Below are positions 1 through 7,039 of a DNA stretch of 8,809 nucleotides, one piece after another. The DNA lies in NCBI GenBank assembly GCA_016765235.1, contig JAESQH010000116.1, positions 9,418 through 18,226 of the forward strand, written 5' to 3'. Within the stretch, counting starts at the first letter, position 1, and each line of letters begins with the position of its first letter. The stretch comes from Paracoccaceae bacterium (lineage in GTDB: Bacteria; Pseudomonadota; Alphaproteobacteria; Rhodobacterales; Rhodobacteraceae). A model generated the notes under the pieces. The model was not told where the DNA came from, searched no databases, and was given only the letters and a program-made list of their open reading frames with translations. Made by a program: the position numbers and the translations under genes.

Positions 1-2
1 GC

Positions 3-1046
3 GACGCTGGGCTGAAGGCGTCGGATATTGACGGTGTTTTGTGTGGTTATTCGATGACCTTGCCGCATCTTATGCTCAGTTCGGTTTTTTGCGAATACTA
101 CGGCATCAGCCCGACCTTCAATACAGCGATTCAGGCGGGCGGTGCCACGGCTTGTATTATGCTGGCCAACGCTGTGGCGTTGGTGGAATCCGGCGCGTGC
201 CGGCACGTTTTATGCGTGACCGGTGATAACCGTCTAAGCGGAATGACCCGCGACGGCGCCGTGGCGGCGCTGGCCAGTGTCGGGCACCCCGAATTTGAAC
301 AGCCCTATGGCATGTCGGTGCCGGCCTCTTATGCTTTGGTGGCACAGGCGTATTTGCAGGAGTATGGCATCAGCCGCGATGAGCTGTCGGGCATTTCCGT
401 GGCAGCGCGCCAACATGCCGCGCTGCATCCCAAGGCCTATAAAACTGATCCGATAAGTGTTGAGGATGTCTCGACCAGTCGGATGATTGCTTCGCCTTTA
501 CGGCTATTGGATTGCTGTTTGATTTCAGATGGCGGCGCGGCGGTTATCGTCAGCGCGGCAGACGCGGCGGCAGATACCCGCAAACCTGTGCGGGTTCTGG
601 GCAGCGGTCAGGGGCACACTCATGAACATATAATGGCCGCCCCTTCACTTACTGAATTCGGCTGCAAGACCTCGTCGGCACTGGCGTTTGCGCAGGCTGG
701 TGTGACGGCTGCCGACATTGACGTCGCGGAAATCTATGACAGTTTTACCATTACGCTGATGGTGGAGCTGGAATCTATCGGGTTCTTTGAGAAAGGCGAG
801 GCGGGCAAGGCCGCCCTGTCCGGCGATCTGTCGTTGGGTGGCAAGTTACCCACCAACACCCATGGCGGATTGATGAGTTATGGCCATTCCGGTGCTGCGG
901 GTGGTGCATTTCACATCGTCGAGGCGGCGCATCAATTGCGCGGCGAGGCAGACAAGCGGCAGGTTGATGATGCCGGTCTGGTGTTTGTGCACGGCGATGG
1001 TGGCATTTTATCCGCCCACTGCAGTCTTGTTCTGGGACAGGAGTAA
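3..1046 (+). CDS. Thiolase-fold (SCP2/Ltp2-like) protein, probable acyl-CoA retro-aldolase, 5' partial
   Basis: The reading frame is open from base 3 with no plausible start, and its first residues (DAGLKASDIDGVL) already match the interior N-terminal part of thiolases. The gene therefore begins upstream; 347 residues are visible and roughly 40 are missing. The C-terminal half has the SCP2-thiolase layout: an IYDSFT segment (tyrosine at 735-737), NTHGGLMSYGHSGAAGG (tyrosine 879-881, histidine 885-887) and a VHGDGG loop near the end. The usual nucleophilic Cys of the C-A-S-G-G motif aligns with Ile (129-131) in AIQAGGAT, and the second Cys of C-x-G aligns with Val (987-989). Classical thiolysis is therefore unlikely. 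Cysteine-less relatives that pair with DUF35 proteins, such as Ltp2 of steroid degraders, are retro-aldolases cleaving beta-hydroxyacyl-CoA side chains. A DUF35 gene follows after 4 bases, which supports this reading. The family call is firm; the aldolase reaction is inferred and the substrate unknown. Confidence 0.9.
   Translation, partial: DAGLKASDIDGVLCGYSMTLPHLMLSSVFCEYYGISPTFNTAIQAGGATACIMLANAVALVESGACRHVLCVTGDNRLSGMTRDGAVAALASVGHPEFEQPYGMSVPASYALVAQAYLQEYGISRDELSGISVAARQHAALHPKAYKTDPISVEDVSTSRMIASPLRLLDCCLISDGGAAVIVSAADAAADTRKPVRVLGSGQGHTHEHIMAAPSLTEFGCKTSSALAFAQAGVTAADIDVAEIYDSFTITLMVELESIGFFEKGEAGKAALSGDLSLGGKLPTNTHGGLMSYGHSGAAGGAFHIVEAAHQLRGEADKRQVDDAGLVFVHGDGGILSAHCSLVLGQE
1039..1043 (+). 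promoter_or_regulatory. Ribosome binding site fixing the DUF35 start
   Basis: AGGAG lies 7 bases before the ATG at 1051 and overlaps the end of the thiolase gene. It decides in favour of this ATG over the in-frame ATG at 880, which would bury 57 unrelated residues inside the thiolase gene. Confidence 0.8.
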
Positions 1047-1050
1047 ACCC

Positions 1051-1461
1051 ATGGAATTACCAATCCCCCGCCCGAACCATGACACACAACCCTATTGGGA
1101 CGCCGCGAGCGAAGACAGGCTTGCGCTGCAACATTGTACTGCGTGTAACACCGTGCAGGCCGTCCCACGTAGTTTCTGCGGTAACTGCCAGTCCTCTGAT
1201 CTGGTTTGGCGCGACAGCCCTCTCCAGGGTAAAATAGCCAGCTTTTCGATTGTCCACCGAGGTCCGACCAAAGCCTTCAAGGACTATTCACCCTATGTAT
1301 TGGCGTTGGTGGATATCACCGACGGCATTCGCCTGATGCTGAATATTGTCGGCGACGACCGGCTTGAGTCGAGGATCTGCGACCCTGTAGAAATCATATT
1401 CGAGGCTCGTGGCCGCGATGGCTTCAAGATGCCTCAGGCCAAACGGAGTGTAAGCAAATGA
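1051..1461 (+). CDS. DUF35 zinc-ribbon/OB-fold protein, likely partner of the thiolase-fold enzyme
   Basis: This 136-residue protein has the DUF35 (OB-fold acyl-CoA-associated) layout. An N-terminal helix with PYWDAA comes first. A rubredoxin-like zinc ribbon follows, with Cys29, Cys32, Cys43 and Cys46 in a CxxC-x10-CxxC arrangement, and then an OB-fold from about residue 52 (GKIASFSIVHRG) to about 125. Family members are not stand-alone enzymes; they bind thiolase-fold proteins and help hold the acyl-CoA. In the Ltp2-ChsH2 complex the DUF35 domain is required for aldolase activity. Here it is a separate single-domain protein rather than the C-terminal part of a MaoC fusion. It starts 4 bases after the thiolase stop with a good ribosome site, and its TGA overlaps the next ATG (ATGA, 1458-1461), so translation is probably coupled. 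Family call strong; partnership inferred from adjacency. Confidence 0.93.
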   Translation: MELPIPRPNHDTQPYWDAASEDRLALQHCTACNTVQAVPRSFCGNCQSSDLVWRDSPLQGKIASFSIVHRGPTKAFKDYSPYVLALVDITDGIRLMLNIVGDDRLESRICDPVEIIFEARGRDGFKMPQAKRSVSK

Positions 1462-1844
1462 TTACCTTTGAGGATTTCCAGCCCGGTGTTTCCTTTGGCA
1501 CGGCCGCCGTGACACTGGACGACACGATGTTCGAAAACTGGACGGCACTGTTTCCGGGTGACGCGGATTGTGTGCCGGACATGCCCGAAGGCATGACGGC
1601 GGTACTGGTGATGAATGCCTATATGGAACTGATCGCTCCGCGCCCTCCCGGTAATGTTCATGCCAGTCAGGCATTTGACATCAGTCAGCTTCCGAAGCTG
1701 GGTCAGACGGTTCAGACCACCGTAACATGCCGCTCGAAAGAATTACACAAGGGACGGCGCTGGATTGATCTGGACACCCAGAGCCACGACGAAAATGGCA
1801 CCCTTCTTTTCACAGGTACGATGAGGTTGATATGGGCAGCATGA
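1458..1844 (+). CDS. MaoC-like hotdog protein without the catalytic hydratase motif
   Basis: A 128-residue protein that opens with FEDFQPGVSFGTAAVTLDD, the usual first strand of MaoC-like acyl dehydratases. It goes on as one hotdog domain ending in a beta-rich segment (WIDLDTQSH, TGTMRLIW). The hydratase-2 signature, Asp-x-Asn-Pro-x-His on the hot helix, is absent. The corresponding stretch (residues about 25-55) reads LFPGDADCVPDMPEGM, followed by a hydrophobic helix. It is therefore probably a non-catalytic structural subunit that dimerises with the next gene product, as the MaoC domain of ChsH2 does with ChsH1. A GGAG at 1445-1448 lies 9 bases before the start, and the ATG overlaps the DUF35 stop. 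It could instead be a hotdog protein of other function, such as a thioesterase, but I see no thioesterase signature. Fold call good, role inferred. Confidence 0.88.
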   Translation: MITFEDFQPGVSFGTAAVTLDDTMFENWTALFPGDADCVPDMPEGMTAVLVMNAYMELIAPRPPGNVHASQAFDISQLPKLGQTVQTTVTCRSKELHKGRRWIDLDTQSHDENGTLLFTGTMRLIWAA

Positions 1845-2206
1845 CCCCCAAGGAACCGGTTTGCGGTATACCACTAACGGTTACGACAGATGTGATTGGT
1901 CGATATGCTACGATCACGAATGATTTTAACCCCATTCATGTAGATCCCGTATTCGCCGCCCAATCCTCTATGGGGGGGATTATCGCTCACGGCACGATGT
2001 CGCTGGCCTTGATCTGGCAGATTCTGCGGGCGGAATTCGGGGTCACCCGCTGCGGGGCGGCCAATGTGGATATCCGATTTACAAAACCGGTGCGGATCAA
2101 TGATGTTCTGACGGCCAAGGTTGAACTAAAGGAAGACAACGCCTTCTATGTCTGGGTTGAAAATCAGACAGGTGTACGCGTAATTGATGGAGTTGCCAGA
2201 CTATGA
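1832..2206 (+). CDS. MaoC-like enoyl-CoA hydratase, catalytic subunit
   Basis: A 124-residue single-hotdog protein carrying the R-specific hydratase signature YATITNDFNPIHVD, with the expected catalytic Asp31 and His36. The conserved GGIIAHGTMSLAL helix follows at residues 49-62. Such enzymes add water to a trans-2-enoyl-CoA to give a beta-hydroxyacyl-CoA, which is the substrate type a retro-aldolase needs. The start at 1832 is preferred because TGAGG at 1822-1826 lies 5 bases upstream. An ATG at 1841 (Met4) would give an ATGA overlap like the neighbours but has no ribosome site of its own at proper spacing. The 13-base overlap with the non-catalytic hotdog gene suggests coupled, equal production of two subunits. 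Its own TGA overlaps the next ATG at 2203. Family and active site are clear; the natural substrate is unknown. Confidence 0.93.
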   Translation: MGSMTPKEPVCGIPLTVTTDVIGRYATITNDFNPIHVDPVFAAQSSMGGIIAHGTMSLALIWQILRAEFGVTRCGAANVDIRFTKPVRINDVLTAKVELKEDNAFYVWVENQTGVRVIDGVARL

Positions 2207-4296
2207 CCTATGCCTTTAAGAATCTTGAGGATTTGCTGAATCCGGAATCAATTGCGGTTATCGGGGCATCTGATAACCCTCTCAAAATTGGAGGGCGGCC
2301 GATCGACTACATGAAGTCGCTTGGTTATCAGGGGAAAATCTTTCCGGTTAATCCTAGCCGTGACGAAATACAGGGCCTCAAAGCCTATCCTTCGGTGTCC
2401 GCCATCGGGCAGTTGATTGATCTGGCCATTATCGCGGCCCCCGCCAAACTGGTCGAAGGTATGGTTGCCGATGGATTAGCTGCGGGCGTCAAATCCTTTG
2501 TAATCTTTTCGTCTGGATACGGTGAATATTCTGACGAAGGGGCGGTTGCGCAGGCGCGTTTACAAAAAATGTGCGATGATGGCGGCGCTTTGTTGCTGGG
2601 GCCGAACTGTCTGGGCGCGATCAATATCAAGAACCGCATGGTGGCCTCATTCACCACCGCAATGGAGCAGAACAAACTGATCGAGGGCGGCTTTGGTTTT
2701 GTATCACAAAGCGGCGCGTTGGGGGCCTATTGGCTGGATATGGTGTTGCAGCGGGGCATTGGCGTATCTTCATGGGTCGCCACTGGAAACGAGGCGGGTA
2801 TTACGGTGTCGGATGCGATTTATCATCTGGCACATGACCCTGACACCAAGGTGATTGGGTGTTACATTGAAGACATCAAAGACGGCGCGGCCTTTCGGGA
2901 AGCGGCTCTGGTGGCCGCGGCCGCAGGAAAGCCGATTCTTCTCATCAAGGCCGGACGTTCCCAAAGCGGGGCCGCCGCCGCCGCATCTCATACTGGCGCT
3001 TTGGCGGGTGAAGATGTTCGTTATCAGGCCTTATTTGACCAGACTGGCATTGTTCGGGTCAACTCCCTGTCCGAAATGACATCGTCAGCACGGTTGATGC
3101 TAATGCAACCGCGGGCCGCGGGACGCAACGTTGGCGTTGTCAGCGTTTCTGGCGGTGCTGGGGTATTGTTAGCCGACGAATTGGACGAGGCAGGCTTTTC
3201 CGTGCCCGCCTTTGATCCCGAAACTCGCGGGCGGGTTGATGCGGTTTTGCCAACGTTCGTTTCGGCGAATAATCCGCTGGATGTTACAGGCGGTGTTGCC
3301 GGTGATTCAAGCATGTTCGGAAAAGTCCTGACAGCTCTTGGTTCCGCGCCCGACCACGACAGTTTCATCATTTGTATCGGTTTGTTGGCCAGTATTTCCA
3401 AAGATCTGTCGGACAGCCTTGTTGCCGCTTTTTCGAAGGCGGGAAAGCAGGTTATTGTCGTCTGGGTTGGTGCTCCGCAACAGGTTGTGAATGATCTGGA
3501 ATCCCATGGTCTGCCAGTCTTTCCGGACATTCCCGAAGCGGTACGCGCGATGGAAATCGTTTATAAAGTCACCGAAGGTCAGGCGAAGGCCAAGATCTTG
3601 GCAAACAAGGACTGGCCGCTGGTATTGCCAACGCCGGAAACCTGCATGCCGCGTTCGGAAGTTATGGCGCAGCGCTTTATTTCTGATAATTGCGGCCTGC
3701 GGTTTCCAAAACACGTTCTGATACAGTCTGCTGCCGAAGCGGGAGCCGCCTTTGCACAATTGACGGCTCCGTTGGTGGTTAAGCTGCAAAGCCCTGATAT
3801 GCTGCACAAAAGTGAAAATGGCGGTGTGAAACTTGGAATCCGGACAGAAGACGAACTGGCGCAAGAGGCCCAGCGTATGCTTGATATAGGTAAATCGGGC
3901 AAGCTGCGGCTTGATGGGATTCTGGTTCAGGAAATGGCCCCGATCGCGCAGGAACTGATCGTCGGTTTTAAGCGTGATGAGGTGTTCGGCCCGCTTATTC
4001 TGATCGGTCGTGGTGGCGTCGAGGTGGAGTTACGCCCTGACCGCGTATTGGCATATCTACCGCTTTCTGCGGACGAGATTTATGCGCTGTTACAAGGTCT
4101 TGAGACCTCGTCGTTGTTCGAGGGGTACAGAGGCGGACCACAGGGAGATTTTAGGAAACTGTCTAAAGATCTAAGTGCTTTGGGTGATGCATTTGTTGCG
4201 GATTCAACAGTTGAGGAAATAGAAATCAACCCGCTCGCGCTCAGCAAATCCGGGCAGTTTATTGCTTTGGATGCACTTTCTCTTCATCGGTCCTGA
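2203..4296 (+). CDS. Acyl-CoA synthetase (NDP-forming), acetate-CoA ligase-like, alpha-beta fusion
   Basis: A 697-residue enzyme of the ADP-forming acyl-CoA synthetase family, which makes acyl-CoA from an acid, CoA and ATP through a phosphohistidine. An N-terminal Rossmann CoA-binding domain (SIAVIGASDNPLKIGGRP, residues about 15-130) comes first. Two succinyl-CoA-ligase-like domains follow, with the phospho-acceptor His263 in SHTGALAGED. A C-terminal ATP-grasp domain runs from about residue 485 to the end, with His535 in HKSENGGV, GRGGVEVEL, and the metal-binding E-I-N-P near residues 674-677. Length and order match the single-chain family; there is no acetyltransferase domain, so it is not a protein-acetylating Pat-type fusion. 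The ATG overlaps the preceding stop (ATGA), and GGAG at 2189-2192 sits 10 bases upstream. As last gene of the block it probably activates the pathway substrate or recycles an acid product; which acid cannot be read from sequence. Confidence 0.95.
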   Translation: MTYAFKNLEDLLNPESIAVIGASDNPLKIGGRPIDYMKSLGYQGKIFPVNPSRDEIQGLKAYPSVSAIGQLIDLAIIAAPAKLVEGMVADGLAAGVKSFVIFSSGYGEYSDEGAVAQARLQKMCDDGGALLLGPNCLGAINIKNRMVASFTTAMEQNKLIEGGFGFVSQSGALGAYWLDMVLQRGIGVSSWVATGNEAGITVSDAIYHLAHDPDTKVIGCYIEDIKDGAAFREAALVAAAAGKPILLIKAGRSQSGAAAAASHTGALAGEDVRYQALFDQTGIVRVNSLSEMTSSARLMLMQPRAAGRNVGVVSVSGGAGVLLADELDEAGFSVPAFDPETRGRVDAVLPTFVSANNPLDVTGGVAGDSSMFGKVLTALGSAPDHDSFIICIGLLASISKDLSDSLVAAFSKAGKQVIVVWVGAPQQVVNDLESHGLPVFPDIPEAVRAMEIVYKVTEGQAKAKILANKDWPLVLPTPETCMPRSEVMAQRFISDNCGLRFPKHVLIQSAAEAGAAFAQLTAPLVVKLQSPDMLHKSENGGVKLGIRTEDELAQEAQRMLDIGKSGKLRLDGILVQEMAPIAQELIVGFKRDEVFGPLILIGRGGVEVELRPDRVLAYLPLSADEIYALLQGLETSSLFEGYRGGPQGDFRKLSKDLSALGDAFVADSTVEEIEINPLALSKSGQFIALDALSLHRS

Positions 4297-4337
4297 CTTA
4301 GGGCTAGGGCTGAACGACTACCTGTAGAATAGATCAT

Positions 4338-4361
4338 AACCGGGCCTCACACCGCCCGGTT
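4338..4361. terminator. Possible bidirectional stem-loop between convergent genes
   Basis: AACCGGGC (4338-4345) and GCCCGGTT (4354-4361) form a perfect 8-base stem with an 8-base loop. The stem lies in the 64-base gap between two converging genes and touches the stop codon of the minus-strand gene. No T-run follows on either strand, so it would be a weak intrinsic terminator or a 3'-end protecting hairpin serving both blocks. Confidence 0.5.
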
Positions 4362-5572
4362 CAGACGTCTTTCTGGTTCAGGATAAGAGCTTCGCCTTCT
4401 TTCAGCTGACCTGCCTCAACAATGTCAAACCTGTCCAGACGTATGCGGGCCACGCGCTGAAAGGTTTCCATCACCGCAGCTTCGGTTGCGGTGGCATCGT
4501 GCCCGCCGGAAATAACCGCCCTTATCCGGATAACGTCGCGATCATTTTCACGCGTGGCGATGGCCTGCGCACGCACCAACCCAGCAGTGGCGATCACCAC
4601 CTCTTCGATGGCACGGGGATAGACAAAAATCTCGCGTACCTTTACCGCGTCGCCAACCCGTCCCTGCAACGCCGACAGGCGCGTGACCGTCCCGTCTCCG
4701 GTCTGTTCCAGCGCATAGGCGCTATCGCCGGTGCCAAAACGGATCATCGGCCAGGCATCGGGGTCAAGTGTGGTGACTACCACCTCGCCGACCTCGCCAA
4801 ACGATTTGGGTTGACCGGTGACAGGATCGCATATCTGTACGATCCGGCGCCGTTGAATGCGATATCCCTCGCCGCCGTCCTCATACCCGACCATGCCCAG
4901 ATCGGCGGTGGCATAGGCGGACCAAGTGGACACACCATATGTTTTTTCAATCTTGCGGCGTTTGGCTGCCCAGTCACCCATCTCGCCACCCAGAAATGCG
5001 GTTTTTACCTTCCAGGCCTCGTGCCCGTAATTGTTGATCACCGTATCGGCCAGCGCCATGAAAAACGCGGTACTGGCACAAATCGTCGTCACGCCGGTTT
5101 CGACAATGATTTGCGCCTGTAATTCGCGATTACCAACGCCACCGGGAATTACAGTCGCCCCGACGGCCTGTGCCGCCTCGTCAAACAACAAGCCAGCGGG
5201 CACCAGATGGTACATCCACGTGTTCAACACCACGTCTTCCGCACCGACGCCTGCTGCCCGGAAAAGGGTGTCCATCCCGTGACCGGCGCTACCCTGCAGG
5301 GTCGGTTCAAATATCGGCCCCGGCGAGACATAAATCCGCGACAAATCGCTGAACCTAGCCGCCAGATAGCCTCCAAAAGGCGGGTCCTGCCTTTGCAGGT
5401 CCAGCAATTGTTCCTTTTTTAGAACCGGAAGGCATGACAGATCGACAACCGAAGCGATTCTTCCCGGATCAACACCCGCCATCTCAAATCGTTGTTGCAA
5501 AGCCGGGGCAGCTTTCGCAGCCTTGGTATAGGCGGTTTGAAGATGCGTATATATGTCGGTTGTCGATCCCAT
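4361..5572 (-). CDS. PaaK-like AMP-binding protein (phenylacetate-CoA ligase family) with altered key motifs
   Basis: A 403-residue protein with the phenylacetate-CoA ligase architecture. Visible motifs are a WMYHLVPAGLLFDEAAQAVGA helix region (119-139), YATADLG (220-226) at the A5 position, a RFGTGD motif (278-283), and GRVGDAVKVREIFVYPRAIEE (304-324) leading into the small C-terminal domain. It is slightly shorter than typical PaaK (about 430-440). Two normally essential elements differ. The Ser/Gly/Thr-rich phosphate loop is replaced by YVSPGPIFEP (81-90), and the C-terminal EGKAKR lysine aligns with Glu393 in EGEALIL. It may therefore be a divergent ligase, a CoA-thioester-handling enzyme using another chemistry, or a non-adenylating protein. 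The start at 5572 has AGGA (5581-5584) 8 bases upstream. It lies 151 bases after the TRAP large permease in the same direction, so it may share transcripts or have its own promoter. Fold sure, activity uncertain. Confidence 0.9.
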   Translation of the reverse strand: MGSTTDIYTHLQTAYTKAAKAAPALQQRFEMAGVDPGRIASVVDLSCLPVLKKEQLLDLQRQDPPFGGYLAARFSDLSRIYVSPGPIFEPTLQGSAGHGMDTLFRAAGVGAEDVVLNTWMYHLVPAGLLFDEAAQAVGATVIPGGVGNRELQAQIIVETGVTTICASTAFFMALADTVINNYGHEAWKVKTAFLGGEMGDWAAKRRKIEKTYGVSTWSAYATADLGMVGYEDGGEGYRIQRRRIVQICDPVTGQPKSFGEVGEVVVTTLDPDAWPMIRFGTGDSAYALEQTGDGTVTRLSALQGRVGDAVKVREIFVYPRAIEEVVIATAGLVRAQAIATRENDRDVIRIRAVISGGHDATATEAAVMETFQRVARIRLDRFDIVEAGQLKEGEALILNQKDV

Positions 5573-5676
5573 TTTTAGGTTCCTAAACAGTGGTGTTACA
5601 AAATCAATTCGCTTGGGCCATCAGAAACAAGCCCAGACTCGCGATTTAGGTTCGGATGGTTAAGTGTTTCCATGAT

Positions 5677-5693
5677 ATGATTGCCTCAATCAT
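5677..5693. promoter_or_regulatory. Palindrome ATGATTG-CCT-CAATCAT, possible operator
   Basis: A perfect 7-base inverted repeat with a 3-base centre in the 151-base gap between the TRAP large permease gene and the PaaK-like gene. It is AT-rich, lies 104 bases upstream of the PaaK-like start and is not followed by a T-run, so it looks more like a regulator binding site than a terminator. Read on the minus strand, its TTGAGG is 17 bases from a weak CACTTA, a poor but possible sigma-70 arrangement. Rest of the gap: a 9-base direct repeat (TTTAGGTTC at 5574-5582 and 5645-5653) and nothing else recognised. Confidence 0.35.
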
Positions 5694-5723
5694 TCCTCAT
5701 TCATAACGAAAGTCTGCGGAACC

Positions 5724-7031
5724 CTATAGCAAAGTGACAATATCTGGCGCGAGGATCAGCAGCGCAATGATAAATCCATCGGCTAGGAAAAATGGTGTCA
5801 CGCCCTTGAATACGGTTTGCAGGGGGATGTCGTCCCGCGCTGCCGCGACGATGAAACAGTTCATTCCGATCGGCGGCGTCATCAAACCAATTTCAACCAT
5901 TTTGACAAGAACGATCCCAAACCAGATCGGATCATAGCCGAGCATGATAATCGTCGGATAAACAAAGGGCAGCGTCAGCATCATCATTCCGATCGCATCC
6001 ATGAACATACCAAGCAAAAGATAGATCAAAAGGATACCAAGTAGAATGACGATGCGAGGGGCATCAATCCCGCCGATCCAGTTGGAAAGTTCTTCGGGTA
6101 GACCTGCATATCCAAGGAAACGAACAAAGATGATAATCCCCCAGACGATGGAGAAAATCATCACGCTGACACTTACGGTTTCGCGCAGGGCTTCGCGAAA
6201 GCCCTGCATGGTCATTTGTTTGCGAAGGATGGCTATAATCAGGATCAGAAAGGCCCCGACAGCACCGGATTCGGTTGGTGTCATCCAGCCAAAATATATG
6301 CCACTCAGGATTAGAACGACGGTGCCGGCAATGCTTGCCATGCCGCGAATGGCCAAAAACCGGTCACCCCAGGTGATCGACGACCCGTCGGGCATGACTG
6401 GTTTGGTAGGTGGGCTGGATTTGGGATAGAGCAGCGCCCAGATTATTGGCACCAACGCATAAGCCAAGGCAGTAAGCAGCCCTGGCACAACCGCTGCAAT
6501 CAACAACCGGCCAACGGATTCTTCGACGATGAGTGCATAAAGCACAAGGATTGCACTTGGCGGAATCAGCGCCGCGAGTGTTCCGCTGGCCGCAACGGTT
6601 CCTGCTGCCAGCGATTTGGCGTATCCGGAGTTCAACATTTCGGGGATTGCCACACGCGAGAATACAGCGGCAGTAGCGGTGCTTGATCCAGAAACGGCCG
6701 AAAAGCCTGCTGCCGCGAAAATCGTCGCAACTGCAAGCCCGCCCGGCAACCACCCGAGCCATATCCGAAAAGCGTGAAACGCCTCGCCTATTATGTTCGC
6801 CCGCTGCGCAAAATATCCCAGCAGGATGAACATTGGGATGACGCTCAGACCATAGTGGATGATCTCAGCATGCGGGGTCAGCCCGCTGATCGCCGCCCCC
6901 ACGGACCAGCCGCGCATTGCCATCAAACCGCCGATACCCACCAGGGCAGCGGCGATATATACTTCGAGGCCAAGAACAACCAGCACCAGCAAGGCACCGC
7001 ATCCCAAAAGACCAATTGTCAGAGGTTCCAA
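5724..7031 (-). CDS. dctM: TRAP transporter large permease (DctM family)
   Basis: A 435-residue, strongly hydrophobic inner-membrane protein with the DctM pattern. It has a short N-terminal helix (about 5-38) and many membrane segments. SAVSGSSTATAAVFSRVAIPEM falls at about residues 111-132, and the LAALIPPSAILVLYALIVEES hallmark at about 152-172. A C-terminal half-repeat carries GMFMDAIGMMMLTLP and GLMTPPIGMNCF. In TRAP systems this subunit forms the Na+-coupled, elevator-type substrate pathway. The start is TTG at 7031, giving the typical MEPLTIGLL opening. A well-placed AAGGA supports it, and there is no in-frame ATG nearby. It follows the small permease by 40 bases, as usual for dctQM pairs. 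Family call certain; substrate not readable from this subunit. Confidence 0.96.
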   Translation of the reverse strand: MEPLTIGLLGCGALLVLVVLGLEVYIAAALVGIGGLMAMRGWSVGAAISGLTPHAEIIHYGLSVIPMFILLGYFAQRANIIGEAFHAFRIWLGWLPGGLAVATIFAAAGFSAVSGSSTATAAVFSRVAIPEMLNSGYAKSLAAGTVAASGTLAALIPPSAILVLYALIVEESVGRLLIAAVVPGLLTALAYALVPIIWALLYPKSSPPTKPVMPDGSSITWGDRFLAIRGMASIAGTVVLILSGIYFGWMTPTESGAVGAFLILIIAILRKQMTMQGFREALRETVSVSVMIFSIVWGIIIFVRFLGYAGLPEELSNWIGGIDAPRIVILLGILLIYLLLGMFMDAIGMMMLTLPFVYPTIIMLGYDPIWFGIVLVKMVEIGLMTPPIGMNCFIVAAARDDIPLQTVFKGVTPFFLADGFIIALLILAPDIVTLL

Positions 7032-7039
7032 AGTTTCAT

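Noticed and set aside
39..41. TTG as true start of the thiolase-fold gene
   Set aside because: The frame is open upstream to the window edge and encodes typical thiolase residues there, so the gene is simply truncated by the window.
880..1050. Longer start for the DUF35 gene inside the thiolase gene
   Set aside because: The extra 57 residues have no family resemblance and lie wholly within a convincing thiolase frame; AGGAG before the ATG at 1051 fits much better.
1972..1978. Run of seven G in the hydratase gene as a slippage or phase-variation site
   Set aside because: The frame is intact and the run encodes the conserved MGG of the MaoC helix; seven G alone in a metabolic gene is weak evidence.
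2970..2985. GCC repeat in the synthetase gene as a microsatellite
   Set aside because: It encodes a short alanine stretch before the phospho-acceptor histidine that is ordinary for this family.
3024..3902. Minus-strand open frames inside the acyl-CoA synthetase gene
   Set aside because: They overlap a complete, motif-rich plus-strand gene, have no recognisable domains and overlap one another; they are antisense shadows.
4499..5122. 207-residue plus-strand frame opposite the PaaK-like gene
   Set aside because: Its composition is that of an antisense shadow, and the opposite strand carries clear AMP-binding-family motifs.
5574..5653. Nine-base direct repeat TTTAGGTTC as paired regulator sites
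   Set aside because: The copies are 71 bases apart, one overlaps the ribosome-site region, and a nine-base repeat is short enough to arise by chance.
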